DNA of 13,264 nt, from assembly GCA_003511125.1 (NCBI GenBank), contig DOJV01000031.1, positions 1 to 13,264 of the forward strand, read 5' to 3'. Position numbers and translations under genes: made by a program. Below the pieces are notes generated by a model that ran no database searches, was not told the origin of the DNA, and was given only the letters and a program-made list of their open reading frames with translations. Position 1 is the stretch's first letter; every line of letters begins with the position of its first letter. The stretch comes from Candidatus Uhrbacteria bacterium (lineage in GTDB: Bacteria > Patescibacteriota > Patescibacteriia > UBA9934 > GWF2-40-263). Below are positions 1 through 8,071 of the stretch, one piece after another.

Positions 1-2868
1 ATTCGCGTTCGTGGAGCTCGTGTTCATAATTTAAAAAATATCGACATCGATATTCCCAAAGACAGTTTTGTGGTCATTACTGGTTTGTCCGGTTCGGGAA
101 AATCGTCTTTGGCTTTTGATACCATTTATGCCGAAGGTCAACGTCGCTTCATGGAATCCTTGTCTTCGTATGCTCGCCAATTTTTGGAACTGCAAGACAA
201 GCCCGATGTTGACGAAATCACCGGCCTTTCGCCAACCGTGGCCATTGATCAAAAATCTTCTTCGCACAATCCCCGCTCGACTGTCGGTACTGTTACAGAG
301 ATCTACGATTCGCTGCGGATTCTTTTTGCCCGCATTGGTCATCCACATTGTCCCAAGTGTCAGCGCGAGTTAAGGGAACAAACTCTTGATCAAATCGTTT
401 CGGCAGTTGATGTTCTTCGCAAAAAAAGTCCGGTTTATCTGTTGGCGCCAATTGTGCGCGAACAAAAAGGCGAGCACAAACAAGTTTTGCTAACAGCTTT
501 TGATTCCGGCTTCAAAGCAATTCGTTATGACGGTTTGATTATGGATACCGATGAGGCCATCGAGATGCGCAAAGACAAAGTCAAACTGCATTCCATTGAT
601 TTACTCATCGCTACTTTGGTTCCAGAGTCGCCATTTACTCCGACCAAATTTAAAGAGATTGTTACCAAAGCTTTGGATTATGGTAACGGTGTGGTTTTGG
701 CGGTTTCCGAAGAAGATGGGGAGGAACGGCTTTTTTCTCAAGCTTATTTTTGTCCGGATTGCCAAATTAATGTTTCCAAACCAGAACCACGTTCGTTTTC
801 ATTCAACTCGCCGCACGGTGCTTGTCTGGGCTGTACTGGTTTGGGCATCAAATTGGTTTTCGAGCCTGAGCTCGTGATTCCGAACAAGCGTTTAACTTTT
901 GATGAGGGCGCTATTCGTCCTTGGTCCAAAGCTGCCGGCAATTCGGCCGCGCAGATGAAGATTTTGGCCGCGGTTGGTCGCAAACATAAAATTCCCATGG
1001 GTCTGCCGGTCGAAAAAATTCCGGTCGCCAAAATGAAAATTGTTTTAGAAGGCACCGGCGAAGAGGTTTATGATATCGACGGTCAAGAAATAATTTTCCC
1101 TGGTGTTTTGGCCATGCTCGAGCGCAAGTACAAAGAAACCGATTCCGAATATGTTCGCCACGAGCTCGAGACTTACATGCGCACTTTGCTTTGCACCGAC
1201 TGCCAAGGTCGTCGCCTTAAACCCGAGGCCCTGAGTGTCAAAGTTTTAGGTTTTTCCATTGCTGATTTTGTTAATAAACCATTAGAGGAATTGGCCGAGT
1301 TTTTTAAAGTTTTTGAACCGGGCAAACATAATTTGAAAAAGCAAGATAAGTGTTGCTGTGGTTTGGTTGGAGTTGAGCCTGAAGTTATGGGGCGAGTGGC
1401 CAAAGAAGTCAGTGGTCGCATCAAAAATTTGCTCGATGTCGGACTTGGGTATTTGAACCTCGATCGCAGTGCTATGACTTTGTCTGGTGGTGAATCGCAG
1501 CGTGTGCGTTTAGCCACCCAGCTCGGTAGCGGACTTACTGGCGTTATTTATGTTCTTGATGAACCCTCGATCGGTCTGCATCCGCGTGATAACGAAAAAT
1601 TAATCGAGACTTTAAAAAAACTTCGCGACATTGGCAACAGTGTGATTGTTGTTGAACATGACGCGGCCATGATGAAAGAAGCCGATTGGGTGATCGACGT
1701 TGGTCCGGGCGCCGGCACTTATGGTGGCGAGATTATTGCCGAGGGGACAATTAAAGATTTAATGAAAGAAAAAGAATCATTAACCGGCCAGTATCTTTCC
1801 GGTAAAAAAGAAATTCCGGCGCCGGCTAAGGTTCGAAAAGGTAGCGGAAAAAAATTAACCATTGCCGGGGCCCGAGGTTTTAATTTGAAAAATGTCACTG
1901 TTGATATTCCGCTTGGTACTTTGACTTGTGTCACCGGTGTTTCCGGTTCCGGTAAATCAACTTTGATTTTGGAAACCTTGGCCAAAGATTTAAGCCGCCG
2001 TTTTTACCGGGCCAAAGAATTGCCGGCCGAGCACGATAAAATCACCGGTATCGAAAATCTCGACAAAATCGTGGCCATCGACCAATCGCCAATCGGTCGC
2101 ACTCCGCGCTCCAACCCAGCCACCTACACCGGCCTGTTCACCGGCGTTCGTGATCTCTTTACCGAAGTTCCCGAAGCCAAACTTCGCCGTTTTGGTGCCG
2201 GTCATTTCAGTTTTAACGTCAAAGGCGGAGGTCGTTGCGAGGCTTGCGGTGGCGACGGTCTGCAACGCATTGAAATGCAATTCATGCCCGATGTTTATTC
2301 TGATTGTCCGGAATGTCATGGTCGTCGCTACAACGCCGAAGTTCTCGAAATTCACTACAAAGGCAAAAACATTGCCGATGTTCTCGAGATGACCGTCGAA
2401 GAAGCCTATCGCTTCTTCTCTGATCAACCAGCCATTGCCGACAAACTCGGTATCTTGCGCGAGGTCGGCCTCGGCTATATGCAACTCGGCCAATCAGCCA
2501 CCACGCTTTCCGGCGGTGAAGCCCAGCGCGTCAAACTCGCCACCGAACTCTCGCGTCGCGCCACTGGTAAAACCCTCTACATTTTAGACGAGCCAACCAC
2601 CGGCCTCCACTTCGAAGATATCAAAAAACTCCTCGAAGTTCTCCATCGTTTGGTCGATAAAGGCAACACCGTCTTGATTATCGAACATAATCTCGATGTC
2701 ATCAAAGGCGCCGACTGGATTATCGACATGGGCCCGGATGGCGGCGTTAAAGGTGGTTTGATTGTCGCCGAAGGCACACCAAAGGAAGTCGCCGTTAAGA
2801 AAGGTAGTCCAACCGGAGTGTTTTTGAAGAAAATGTTCGACGAGGCGAAGAAAACGAAGAAATCGTAG
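1..2868 (+). CDS. uvrA: UvrA, excinuclease ABC subunit A (5'-truncated by window edge)
   Basis: UvrA is the damage-recognition ATPase of nucleotide excision repair; as a dimer with UvrB it scans DNA for bulky lesions. The open frame runs from base 1 for 955 codons and begins within the typical N-terminal segment ([19 protein letters not shown]), so only a few residues are missing. Seen, numbered from base 1: Walker [10 protein letters not shown] from residue 28; a CPKC pair at 117/120; zinc cysteines 251/254 and 275/278; ABC signature LSGGE at 494; Walker [12 protein letters not shown] from 521; second Walker [10 protein letters not shown] at 646; the second zinc module, cysteines 746/749 and 769/772; second signature LSGGE from 836; second Walker [10 protein letters not shown] from 864. 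Both ABC modules and their zinc modules look intact. Codons shift from T-ending to C-ending in roughly the last third. The gene seems to end its transcription unit, since a terminator follows closely. The family call is secure. Confidence 0.98.
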   Translation: MRVRGARVHNLKNIDIDIPKDSFVVITGLSGSGKSSLAFDTIYAEGQRRFMESLSSYARQFLELQDKPDVDEITGLSPTVAIDQKSSSHNPRSTVGTVTEIYDSLRILFARIGHPHCPKCQRELREQTLDQIVSAVDVLRKKSPVYLLAPIVREQKGEHKQVLLTAFDSGFKAIRYDGLIMDTDEAIEMRKDKVKLHSIDLLIATLVPESPFTPTKFKEIVTKALDYGNGVVLAVSEEDGEERLFSQAYFCPDCQINVSKPEPRSFSFNSPHGACLGCTGLGIKLVFEPELVIPNKRLTFDEGAIRPWSKAAGNSAAQMKILAAVGRKHKIPMGLPVEKIPVAKMKIVLEGTGEEVYDIDGQEIIFPGVLAMLERKYKETDSEYVRHELETYMRTLLCTDCQGRRLKPEALSVKVLGFSIADFVNKPLEELAEFFKVFEPGKHNLKKQDKCCCGLVGVEPEVMGRVAKEVSGRIKNLLDVGLGYLNLDRSAMTLSGGESQRVRLATQLGSGLTGVIYVLDEPSIGLHPRDNEKLIETLKKLRDIGNSVIVVEHDAAMMKEADWVIDVGPGAGTYGGEIIAEGTIKDLMKEKESLTGQYLSGKKEIPAPAKVRKGSGKKLTIAGARGFNLKNVTVDIPLGTLTCVTGVSGSGKSTLILETLAKDLSRRFYRAKELPAEHDKITGIENLDKIVAIDQSPIGRTPRSNPATYTGLFTGVRDLFTEVPEAKLRRFGAGHFSFNVKGGGRCEACGGDGLQRIEMQFMPDVYSDCPECHGRRYNAEVLEIHYKGKNIADVLEMTVEEAYRFFSDQPAIADKLGILREVGLGYMQLGQSATTLSGGEAQRVKLATELSRRATGKTLYILDEPTTGLHFEDIKKLLEVLHRLVDKGNTVLIIEHNLDVIKGADWIIDMGPDGGVKGGLIVAEGTPKEVAVKKGSPTGVFLKKMFDEAKKTKKS

Positions 2869-2890
2869 GGACGAACGGCTATTCGCCCTA
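2867..2890. repeat. REP-like palindrome overlapping the uvrA stop codon
   Basis: AGGG-a-CGAA (2867-2875) pairs with TTCG-CCCT (2883-2890) around a short loop, giving an 8-bp stem with one bulged base. It starts inside the UAG stop. Short palindromes with AGGG/CCCT ends are common intergenic repeats in many bacterial genomes. Membership of a genome-wide family is inferred, because only one copy of this type is in the window. Confidence 0.5.
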
Positions 2891-2902
2891 AACGATATAA
2901 AA

Positions 2903-2934
2903 AAAATCCGACCGCATTTTACGGCCGGATTTTT
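2903..2934 (+). terminator. Intrinsic terminator after uvrA
   Basis: AAAATCCG (2903-2910) pairs with CGGATTTT (2926-2933), and CCG (2912-2914) pairs with CGG (2922-2924) across one mismatch; the loop is A/T-rich and a T run (2930-2934) follows. The run of A before the stem means it could also act on the opposite strand. It separates uvrA from the downstream gene. Confidence 0.85.
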
Positions 2935-2991
2935 GGGTTGTGATTTTTTGGCGGGGGTTGTAAGATGAGAAGGAAATAATAATGAAAATAT

Positions 2992-5900
2992 ATGGAAGGT
3001 AGGGTAATTCGTATTCCCGATCAGTCTCGAAAAGATCTTGAATTGACAGAACAAAAAAAACAAGACGAACTTTTGAAATCAAAAATTCGTCAGGATTTTG
3101 AAGAACATTATTTGCCAGATGTCGGCAGAGGTGGTGAGGAAGACGACGACTGGGGTTTTGGTTCTTTTGGCGCCGATGAAGAGATTTTGAGACATCTAGG
3201 AGTTCCCATGCGTGAGGATCGAAAATATTACCCGGAACAGCAGAAAAGGGTGGCTTTGTTTATGCGGGAATTCGTGAATTTTATTCGAGACAAACACCGT
3301 GATCCTAACAGCCGTGAAGATTTGGGTGAATATTTGGCTACTTGGCGCGAAATAGCTTTTTCAGTAAGCCCAAATATATTTAATTATTTGGCTCTGGATT
3401 CGCAGATGGAAATTGCCGCTTTACTTTCCGGAATTCCCGAGGTCCAAGGGACGATTTGTCAATCAACGGTCGGAGAGCTGGTTTATGAATTACAATGGTT
3501 TGGATCTCAGCGTAAAGAATTGATCGAAAAAACTTTTACTCGTTTAAATACTGTTGAAAAATTAGATTTTTTGAATTATTTAAACACCATAGGTTCTTCG
3601 GCTTTGGCCCAAGGTTGGGCCGATGATTTGTATTACGATGTTTTGAAATTTGTTTCAGATCTTGAGGCCGACAAAAAACAACATTTGTTTATTAATTATG
3701 CTGCGCGTTCGGCCAAAGCAACCTTGGGAAAAGAAATGGTTGAACCAACCCGGGGAGTGACATTCAGATCGGGTGATCGTAGTGTTGGCCGGCAGGCCGA
3801 TCAAGGATTGCCGATTGGCGAGGAAAGCCGATTGATTATTTCAAAAATGAAACCAGACGAGATTTCTTATACGGAAAGTGTTTTTCGTCGAATTTCTAAA
3901 GATTCTGTGGCCTCTTTTGATCGAGCGGGGACTGCTCAAAGTTTGGCTTTTATTGGTCGCGAGTTTTTAGAAGAAAATCCAGATACCGCTCCGGTTCAGG
4001 AAATTGAAAAATTGCTCGAGGCTTGCGAAAGACCAAACTGGACTCCGGATTTTTTGCCAAAAGTTTTGGAACTTTTAAATGACGGTGTTTTAGGAGAGGT
4101 CGAAAAAGGCGATGGAAAATTTTGGCATCGAGAAATTTCCAGTTGTCTTTCGGCCGCGGAATGGAAAAAATATTTTTCTTGTCTTAAAACTCTTGATGGA
4201 GCCCAAAAAGATTTTGATCAACTGGTGTCTAGGAAAAAACAAGAAGCTGGCGACGCTAATCTTGTTGCCTCTCAAGAACTGACGACCTTTGTTAAAGAAA
4301 ATTTATCAAGACTGGAGGCCGAGGCCGGAGGTCATCGCGGAGTAGTTTATCATTTGGAAAAAATTAAGCGGGCTCGTAATGACGATGAACTTTTTAAAGA
4401 GGTTGAGTCATTGGTTCGGGCGGCCGAGCTTAGCGGTGCGGCATCTTTTCCTCCGGTTTTGTTCTCTGTGATCGAAAAACATCGTCAGGTTTTAGTTTAT
4501 CACCACGAACAATGGGAAAAAAGTCGTGAACAGTTGGATTCTGAAGCCGCTAACATAAACAAACGTCTAAGCCGGGTTGCCCGAGATTTTAATATTCTTA
4601 ACAGCATGTTGTTTGATGATCGCTCTAGTCTACAGTCGGATTTGACTGGTTTTTTGGAAAAGCGATTAGCTCAAGCCGATTTGCCCACAGTTCATTTTGA
4701 GATTTTTGAAAATTTTGGCGGTCATGAAAAAATTCAACCCAAAGGTTCAAAACAAGATATTGATAGTGCCCAGCTGCTGCAAGAAATTCATCGACCGGCC
4801 ATGCGGCGCGAATTGGAAAATAATTTTGGTTTTTCTTTAGTCGAGTTAACTTTGCGCGAGCAGGTTCAGTTTAGTTTATTTTTGGCGGCCGCGGATCGAA
4901 AGACAGTGGAAAAAACTTTTGCCTTGTCTCAAAAGTTCGGCCCATCTGCCGCCCGTTCCTTCCTCTCTTGCGAATACGGCGACCAATTCCGCGAGGTGAT
5001 TTTATCCATCGGCGAAAAATTGCCAGAGGAATTGGCCAGACAGGTTTTTGAGCAATACGGCAAACTCGCTCTTTTGGCTCAAGAAAAATCCGAGGAGTTG
5101 ATTAAAGAATTCGCGGCCGAAGGCAAAGAGTTGAAGGTTAGCACTGCTGACGTTGAACAAGAACTCTTAAGGCGCGCCAAAGATTTTTTGGCCGAGGTGG
5201 CCAAGGCCGGCGAACTCTCGCCCGAGTCTGTTCAGGCCAAGCTGGCGCAGTATGAAACCGACATGGTAATTTTTGCCGGAATTTTCAAGACGGCTTTCAA
5301 GGGCGAAAAAACCATTGATTTGCAAAAAGTCCGCGGCCTTAATCTTGAAAGCCGTGGGTCGGCGGAAATTTCTTCCGAAGACCAAAAAGACATTTTGAAA
5401 ATTTTTGCTGCCAATTGGCGCGAACAAAAACCGGACTCGGCAGAGTTTTTGATTCAGGAATTAAAAGACAAATTGGCCGGCGGAGATTCTGACGGTAAAT
5501 TTTATTTATTAAAAAAAGACGGCGAGTTAGTCGCTTTTGTTCGTTTTGACAAAACAGACGACCTAGATGGCCGGCCGGCGGCATACGGAAAATCTTTTAA
5601 TATCAAAAAAGGTTTGCGTGATTCGGCTTTGGGCGAAGCTATTATGATTAATGCCATCGGAACCGAGGCGGCGAACAAGACGATTGTCATCGATGTATTC
5701 CCCGAACTTCGAGCCGGAACAAGTTATGTGGAAAATTTCGGTTTTGTCATTGTCGGAACCAAAGAATTTCCAAGCGGTGTTTCCGGAAAAACCGAAACCC
5801 GATTGATTATGAAACGCGATGACCGCGTTGGTTCATTGTATCGAAAAAACTCGGCTCGCGCCGAGACCAAAATTTTTGATTTGTCCAAAGGACACAAGGA

Positions 5901-6069
5901 GATGCTGCAAGTTATTAAAGAAATGACAGACAAAAATTTTGTCGGTACCGGTTTTCGAAGCGACCCGGAAAATAAAAATTTGCGTTACATTGTTTTTGAA
6001 CCAGAAGTTCAACCTGAAGTTTTATCCAAACCCTTCGAGAGGCCTCAGGATTCTCGGAAGGCCGCGTAA
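2992..6069 (+). CDS. Large hypothetical protein with C-terminal GNAT-like region
   Basis: This encodes 1025 residues with no signal peptide or membrane segment. I do not recognise the first ~790 residues: they are charged and mostly helical in appearance, with many E/K/R/L-rich stretches, which suggests a cytoplasmic scaffold-like or multi-repeat helical protein. From about residue 792 to 935 the composition resembles a GNAT acetyltransferase fold. It has strand-like segments (FYLLKKDGELVAFVRFD), a glycine-containing loop before a helix (KKGLRDSALGEAIM) where the acetyl-CoA pyrophosphate loop would lie, and SYVENFGF, like the common GNAT FYxxxGF motif. A substrate cannot be inferred, and a degenerate GNAT is possible. 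The start is uncertain: AAGGA at 2970-2974 lies 17 bases before this ATG but 7 bases before another ATG at 2982 that opens a six-codon frame (see findings). The 3' end overlaps the convergent TrmB-like gene by 25 bases. Confidence 0.85.
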   Translation: MEGRVIRIPDQSRKDLELTEQKKQDELLKSKIRQDFEEHYLPDVGRGGEEDDDWGFGSFGADEEILRHLGVPMREDRKYYPEQQKRVALFMREFVNFIRDKHRDPNSREDLGEYLATWREIAFSVSPNIFNYLALDSQMEIAALLSGIPEVQGTICQSTVGELVYELQWFGSQRKELIEKTFTRLNTVEKLDFLNYLNTIGSSALAQGWADDLYYDVLKFVSDLEADKKQHLFINYAARSAKATLGKEMVEPTRGVTFRSGDRSVGRQADQGLPIGEESRLIISKMKPDEISYTESVFRRISKDSVASFDRAGTAQSLAFIGREFLEENPDTAPVQEIEKLLEACERPNWTPDFLPKVLELLNDGVLGEVEKGDGKFWHREISSCLSAAEWKKYFSCLKTLDGAQKDFDQLVSRKKQEAGDANLVASQELTTFVKENLSRLEAEAGGHRGVVYHLEKIKRARNDDELFKEVESLVRAAELSGAASFPPVLFSVIEKHRQVLVYHHEQWEKSREQLDSEAANINKRLSRVARDFNILNSMLFDDRSSLQSDLTGFLEKRLAQADLPTVHFEIFENFGGHEKIQPKGSKQDIDSAQLLQEIHRPAMRRELENNFGFSLVELTLREQVQFSLFLAAADRKTVEKTFALSQKFGPSAARSFLSCEYGDQFREVILSIGEKLPEELARQVFEQYGKLALLAQEKSEELIKEFAAEGKELKVSTADVEQELLRRAKDFLAEVAKAGELSPESVQAKLAQYETDMVIFAGIFKTAFKGEKTIDLQKVRGLNLESRGSAEISSEDQKDILKIFAANWREQKPDSAEFLIQELKDKLAGGDSDGKFYLLKKDGELVAFVRFDKTDDLDGRPAAYGKSFNIKKGLRDSALGEAIMINAIGTEAANKTIVIDVFPELRAGTSYVENFGFVIVGTKEFPSGVSGKTETRLIMKRDDRVGSLYRKNSARAETKIFDLSKGHKEMLQVIKEMTDKNFVGTGFRSDPENKNLRYIVFEPEVQPEVLSKPFERPQDSRKAA

Positions 6070-6833
6070 TCAACAACCTCGGCTTGGCTCCAAATCCAAT
6101 TAAATTGATCTCGGTGCGTTTTATAGATCAGCGGATCTTTAATAACGAGCGAGATCTTTTTGTTTTCGGTTTGGGAAAAATAAATTACCGTATTGTCGTA
6201 CAGTTGCATTGACGAACTAAAAACCGCCGGAAAATTTTTTATAAAACCGACTTTGGTGAATGGTGTATTTTGTTCTGAAAAAAACTTTCTGGTTTCCGGA
6301 GTGTCAATAATTAAAATATTTTTCTGAACCTCGCTCCGAACGCGTTTTTTTAAATATCGAGCATTAATTTTTGCCAAATCATCAGTAATGATAGTGGTGT
6401 CAAGATAAGCGCAAATCTCGGTTTTCGATTCCAAGGTATCTTCAAGAACTTTTTCCCAACCCTCCAGCCCCTCATAAACCTGAACCGCCGGACGACCGGT
6501 GGAAAGATTATATATAGAGGAAAGCGAGGAAAGAGCAGTTGAATAGTCGGTTTCGAGCTGTTTAGCCGACCTAATCTTGGCTTCAACCAAATCCTGAAGT
6601 TTTGCCGGCGGAGCCGCTTCGTAAACCGTTTGCTTGCCTTTTATGGAAAAAATCAGGCCTTTTGCCTCAAGTTGAAGCAAAATGTTATAAACATTCCCGC
6701 GCCCCAAACCTGACGGGGAAACCAAATCCCGAGCTTTTTGCCGGCCGGTTTCCAATAAAAGCTCATAAACAAGCACTTCTCCGCCGGAAAGGCCGAGTTT
6801 TTCGAGGATAGGGAAGTGGATTTCGTGGGGCAT
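6045..6833 (-). CDS. TrmB-family transcriptional regulator
   Basis: This 262-residue protein has the TrmB layout. The N-terminal winged helix-turn-helix (about residues 8-75) opens with the typical LEKLGLSGGEVLVYELLLETGRQKARDL pattern and continues through GRGNVYNILLQLEAKGLI and YEAAPPAKL. A helical linker follows (about 75-110), then a C-terminal sensor-like region beginning PAVQVYEGLEGWEKVLEDTL, as in TrmB proteins with a PLD-like effector domain. Known TrmB proteins bind sugars and repress or activate transport genes; related orphan regulators are frequent in CPR genomes, and the ligand here cannot be told. The ATG lacks an obvious Shine-Dalgarno and sits beside a G-rich repeat. A promoter is visible upstream (6896-6924). 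It is convergent with the 1025-residue gene and divergent from the RNA-rich region, so it might regulate the latter, but there is no direct evidence. Confidence 0.88.
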   Translation of the reverse strand: MPHEIHFPILEKLGLSGGEVLVYELLLETGRQKARDLVSPSGLGRGNVYNILLQLEAKGLIFSIKGKQTVYEAAPPAKLQDLVEAKIRSAKQLETDYSTALSSLSSIYNLSTGRPAVQVYEGLEGWEKVLEDTLESKTEICAYLDTTIITDDLAKINARYLKKRVRSEVQKNILIIDTPETRKFFSEQNTPFTKVGFIKNFPAVFSSSMQLYDNTVIYFSQTENKKISLVIKDPLIYKTHRDQFNWIWSQAEVVDYAAFRES

Positions 6834-6854
6834 ATTGGGTGGGTTTAGGGGTGA

Positions 6855-6876
6855 AGGGGAAAGGGGACAGGGAAGG
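6855..6876. repeat. G-rich repeat, left arm of a distant 22-bp inverted pair
   Basis: A purine-rich 22-mer beginning AGGGGAAAGGGGACAGGG is the exact reverse complement of 11709-11730. Related GGGGACAGGGG strings also occur at 11647-11675. Strings of this kind are common intergenic repeats in CPR-like metagenomic genomes (general knowledge). The pair brackets about 4.9 kb of accessory sequence. Confidence 0.8.
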
Positions 6877-6895
6877 ATTTTAATTTTCTAAATCT

Positions 6896-6924
6896 ATTTT
6901 ACCACAATTCTGCCACTAAGACAA
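6896..6924 (-). promoter_or_regulatory. Sigma70-type promoter for the TrmB-like gene
   Basis: On the minus strand TTGTCT (6924-6919) and TAAAAT (6901-6896) are separated by 17 bases. The -10 box lies about 60 bases upstream of the start codon at 6833. The match is by eye only. Confidence 0.5.
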
Positions 6925-6990
6925 TGACACAATGGGGATAAGTATTTGGGCTAGAATAAGCCTAAAGCTAGGAAAAGCGCCACTAAACCC

Positions 6991-7019
6991 TTGACAAATT
7001 CTTTAAAACATGGTATTAT
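6991..7019 (+). promoter_or_regulatory. Strong sigma70-type promoter for the 7026-7280 RNA
   Basis: A perfect -35 TTGACA (6991-6996), a 17-base spacer and TATTAT (7014-7019) are present. Transcription should start near 7025-7027. No start codon with a ribosome binding site and a reasonable frame follows, so the product is probably an RNA or a long untranslated leader. Confidence 0.8.
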
Positions 7020-7025
7020 AGATTC

Positions 7026-7280
7026 ATCAAGATGAGGCACAGGAGTGAAGACCTGAGCCAAGTCGGTTCCTTAAAAGAAAAGAGCGAGAGAGCCCGAGCC
7101 TGGGGTTAAAGGCAAAGTTGGAAAAGCGCCAAGCACGTAAGTACCAAGCTCCAAGAAGGAGGAATCTTCTAAAGGAAGAAACAACCATCTTGGTATTTGA
7201 AACTTAACACCTTGGAACTTCCAACATTAGATAGGTAATAAGTACCCGTATCTCTCGCTATGAAAGATACGGGTTTTTCG
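7026..7280 (+). ncRNA. Candidate structured RNA or attenuator between promoter and terminator
   Basis: About 250 nt lie between a consensus-like promoter and an intrinsic terminator. Visible helices: GGCACAGG (7036-7043) with CCTGAGCC (7052-7059), one A-A mismatch; and a long arm of three nested stems, GTTGGAA/TTCCAAC (7117-7123 with 7219-7225), CCAAG/CTTGG (7129-7133 with 7211-7215) and TACCAAG/CTTGGTA (7142-7148 with 7189-7195). I see none of the core motifs of 6S, SRP, RNase P or tmRNA, nor of the common riboswitch classes I know. It could be a free small RNA, or an attenuating leader of the 2-kb structured region downstream, which has no other obvious promoter. Confidence 0.6.
7244..7278 (+). 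terminator. Intrinsic terminator of the candidate RNA
   Basis: ACCCGTATCT (7244-7253) pairs perfectly with AGATACGGGT (7265-7274) around an 11-nt loop, followed by a T run (7274-7278). It either ends the upstream RNA or acts as a conditional terminator before the large structured leader. Confidence 0.88.
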
Positions 7281-7434
7281 TTAACAGAGTTCGCCCTCAC
7301 TTCTCTCTTCCTTATAAGCACTTAAGGTAAGAGAGAGGTCGAACCCTGAGAAACGAAATCAGGAAGTAACTTTAATCCGAAATGTGAGATGGCAAAAGGT
7401 TGAGCTTAACTTCATTAGCTCCCCATGAGCCGCT

Positions 7435-7461
7435 CGCCTTCGCTCCTTCGGAGCTACGGCG
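7435..7461. repeat. REP-like palindrome inside the structured leader
   Basis: CGCC-ttc-GCTCC (7435-7446) pairs with GGAGC-tac-GGCG (7450-7461) around a TTC loop. The CGCC...GGCG frame resembles the palindrome at 12993-13025. It sits within the arm closed by TGTGAG/CTCACA. Confidence 0.55.
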
Positions 7462-7924
7462 TAGCACTGCGAGAGAGACTCACACTTCTGATTAAAGCGA
7501 AACGTCTTAACGAGTGCGCGGGAGTTTGATTCCCTTCGGGTTGAGTCGAACCTCCTGCAGTCTGTAAGACGACAACGAGGACTCGCGAGAGATTTTGTCA
7601 CCATCGTCGAATCGGATGATCGTTCACAATTGAACCGTGATTTGGCCAGCCATCAGCCTAGCTGATAGCAATGATCAAATTCTGTTTTTAACAGAAGGCC
7701 TTAACGCGGTAATGATCATCTAAGAGAACTGTTCAGGCAACCGCCTGATGAATCTGCGCTGTTCCGTTTCCGGATCAGTTGCCCCTGACACGACCAATTG
7801 GCCGAATGTCAGACCGGCAATCCCGGAACCAAGGACACTGTGGAAAAAGTTCTCTCCTTACCTTCTTGTTCCCCTAGCCATAGCTCACCACGAGCGGCGG
7901 CGAGGAACCAGGAGGTGAGGATGA

Positions 7925-7983
7925 GTCGGCCGCGCAAACCAATTTAGGAATTCGCCCTTCCTAAATTAATTCGCGCGACCGAC
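7925..7983 (+). ncRNA. Long imperfect hairpin upstream of the Ala/Arg-rich gene
   Basis: GTCGG-c-CGCGC (7925-7935) pairs with GCGCG-a-CCGAC (7973-7983), and AATTTAGGAA (7941-7950) pairs with TTCCTAAATT (7958-7967). A 5-nt internal loop lies on each side and a 7-nt apical loop caps it: 20 pairs in all. There is no T run, so it is not an intrinsic terminator. Confidence 0.8.
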
Positions 7984-8071
7984 CCTGACGCCGACACCTT
8001 GAGCTGATCCCCGACGGTCTTCGTCGGAACAGTTTGAGGATAAGCGTTTGGTTCTGTCGTACGGAGCAACC

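Larger units (their letters stand above)
7281..8071 (+). ncRNA. Large multi-helix RNA region (long 5' leader of the Ala/Arg-rich gene)
   Basis: About 790 nt have no convincing gene but dense inverted repeats. Helices in order: CTCTCTT/AAGAGAG (7303/7329) inside GTTCG/CGAAC (7289/7340); CCTGA/TCAGG (7345/7359); long-range CTTTAATC/GATTAAAG (7370/7490) and TGTGAG/CTCACA (7383/7479); CGTCTTA/TAAGACG (7503/7565), whose loop pairs outward as CGAGT/ACTCG (7511/7581); hairpin 7521-7555; GATGATC/GATCATC (7615/7714) enclosing hairpins at 7622, 7652 and 7680; GAGAACT/AGTTCTC (7724/7848) enclosing a hairpin at 7733 and an arm 7761-7829; GTTCC/GGAAC (7868/7904) crossing CTCACC/GGTGAG (7884/7914); and a long hairpin 7925-7983. 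CCGACG/CGTCGG (8011/8022) lies just before the gene. Nesting on this scale is unlike random intergenic DNA. I cannot match it to a known RNA class, and the strand is inferred from the downstream gene. Confidence 0.65.

Noticed and set aside
7026..7280. Housekeeping RNA (RNase P, SRP, tmRNA, 6S) or a classic riboswitch
   Set aside because: The hallmark conserved strings of these families are absent by eye; only a covariance-model search could exclude a divergent member.
7520..7556. tRNA T-arm-like segment (GGAGTTTGATTCCC)
   Set aside because: No acceptor, D or anticodon arms surround it; the segment forms a different hairpin.
7359..7604. 81-codon minus-strand frame in the structured leader
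   Set aside because: It runs through REP-like and hairpin sequence, has no ribosome binding site and shows no protein-like pattern.
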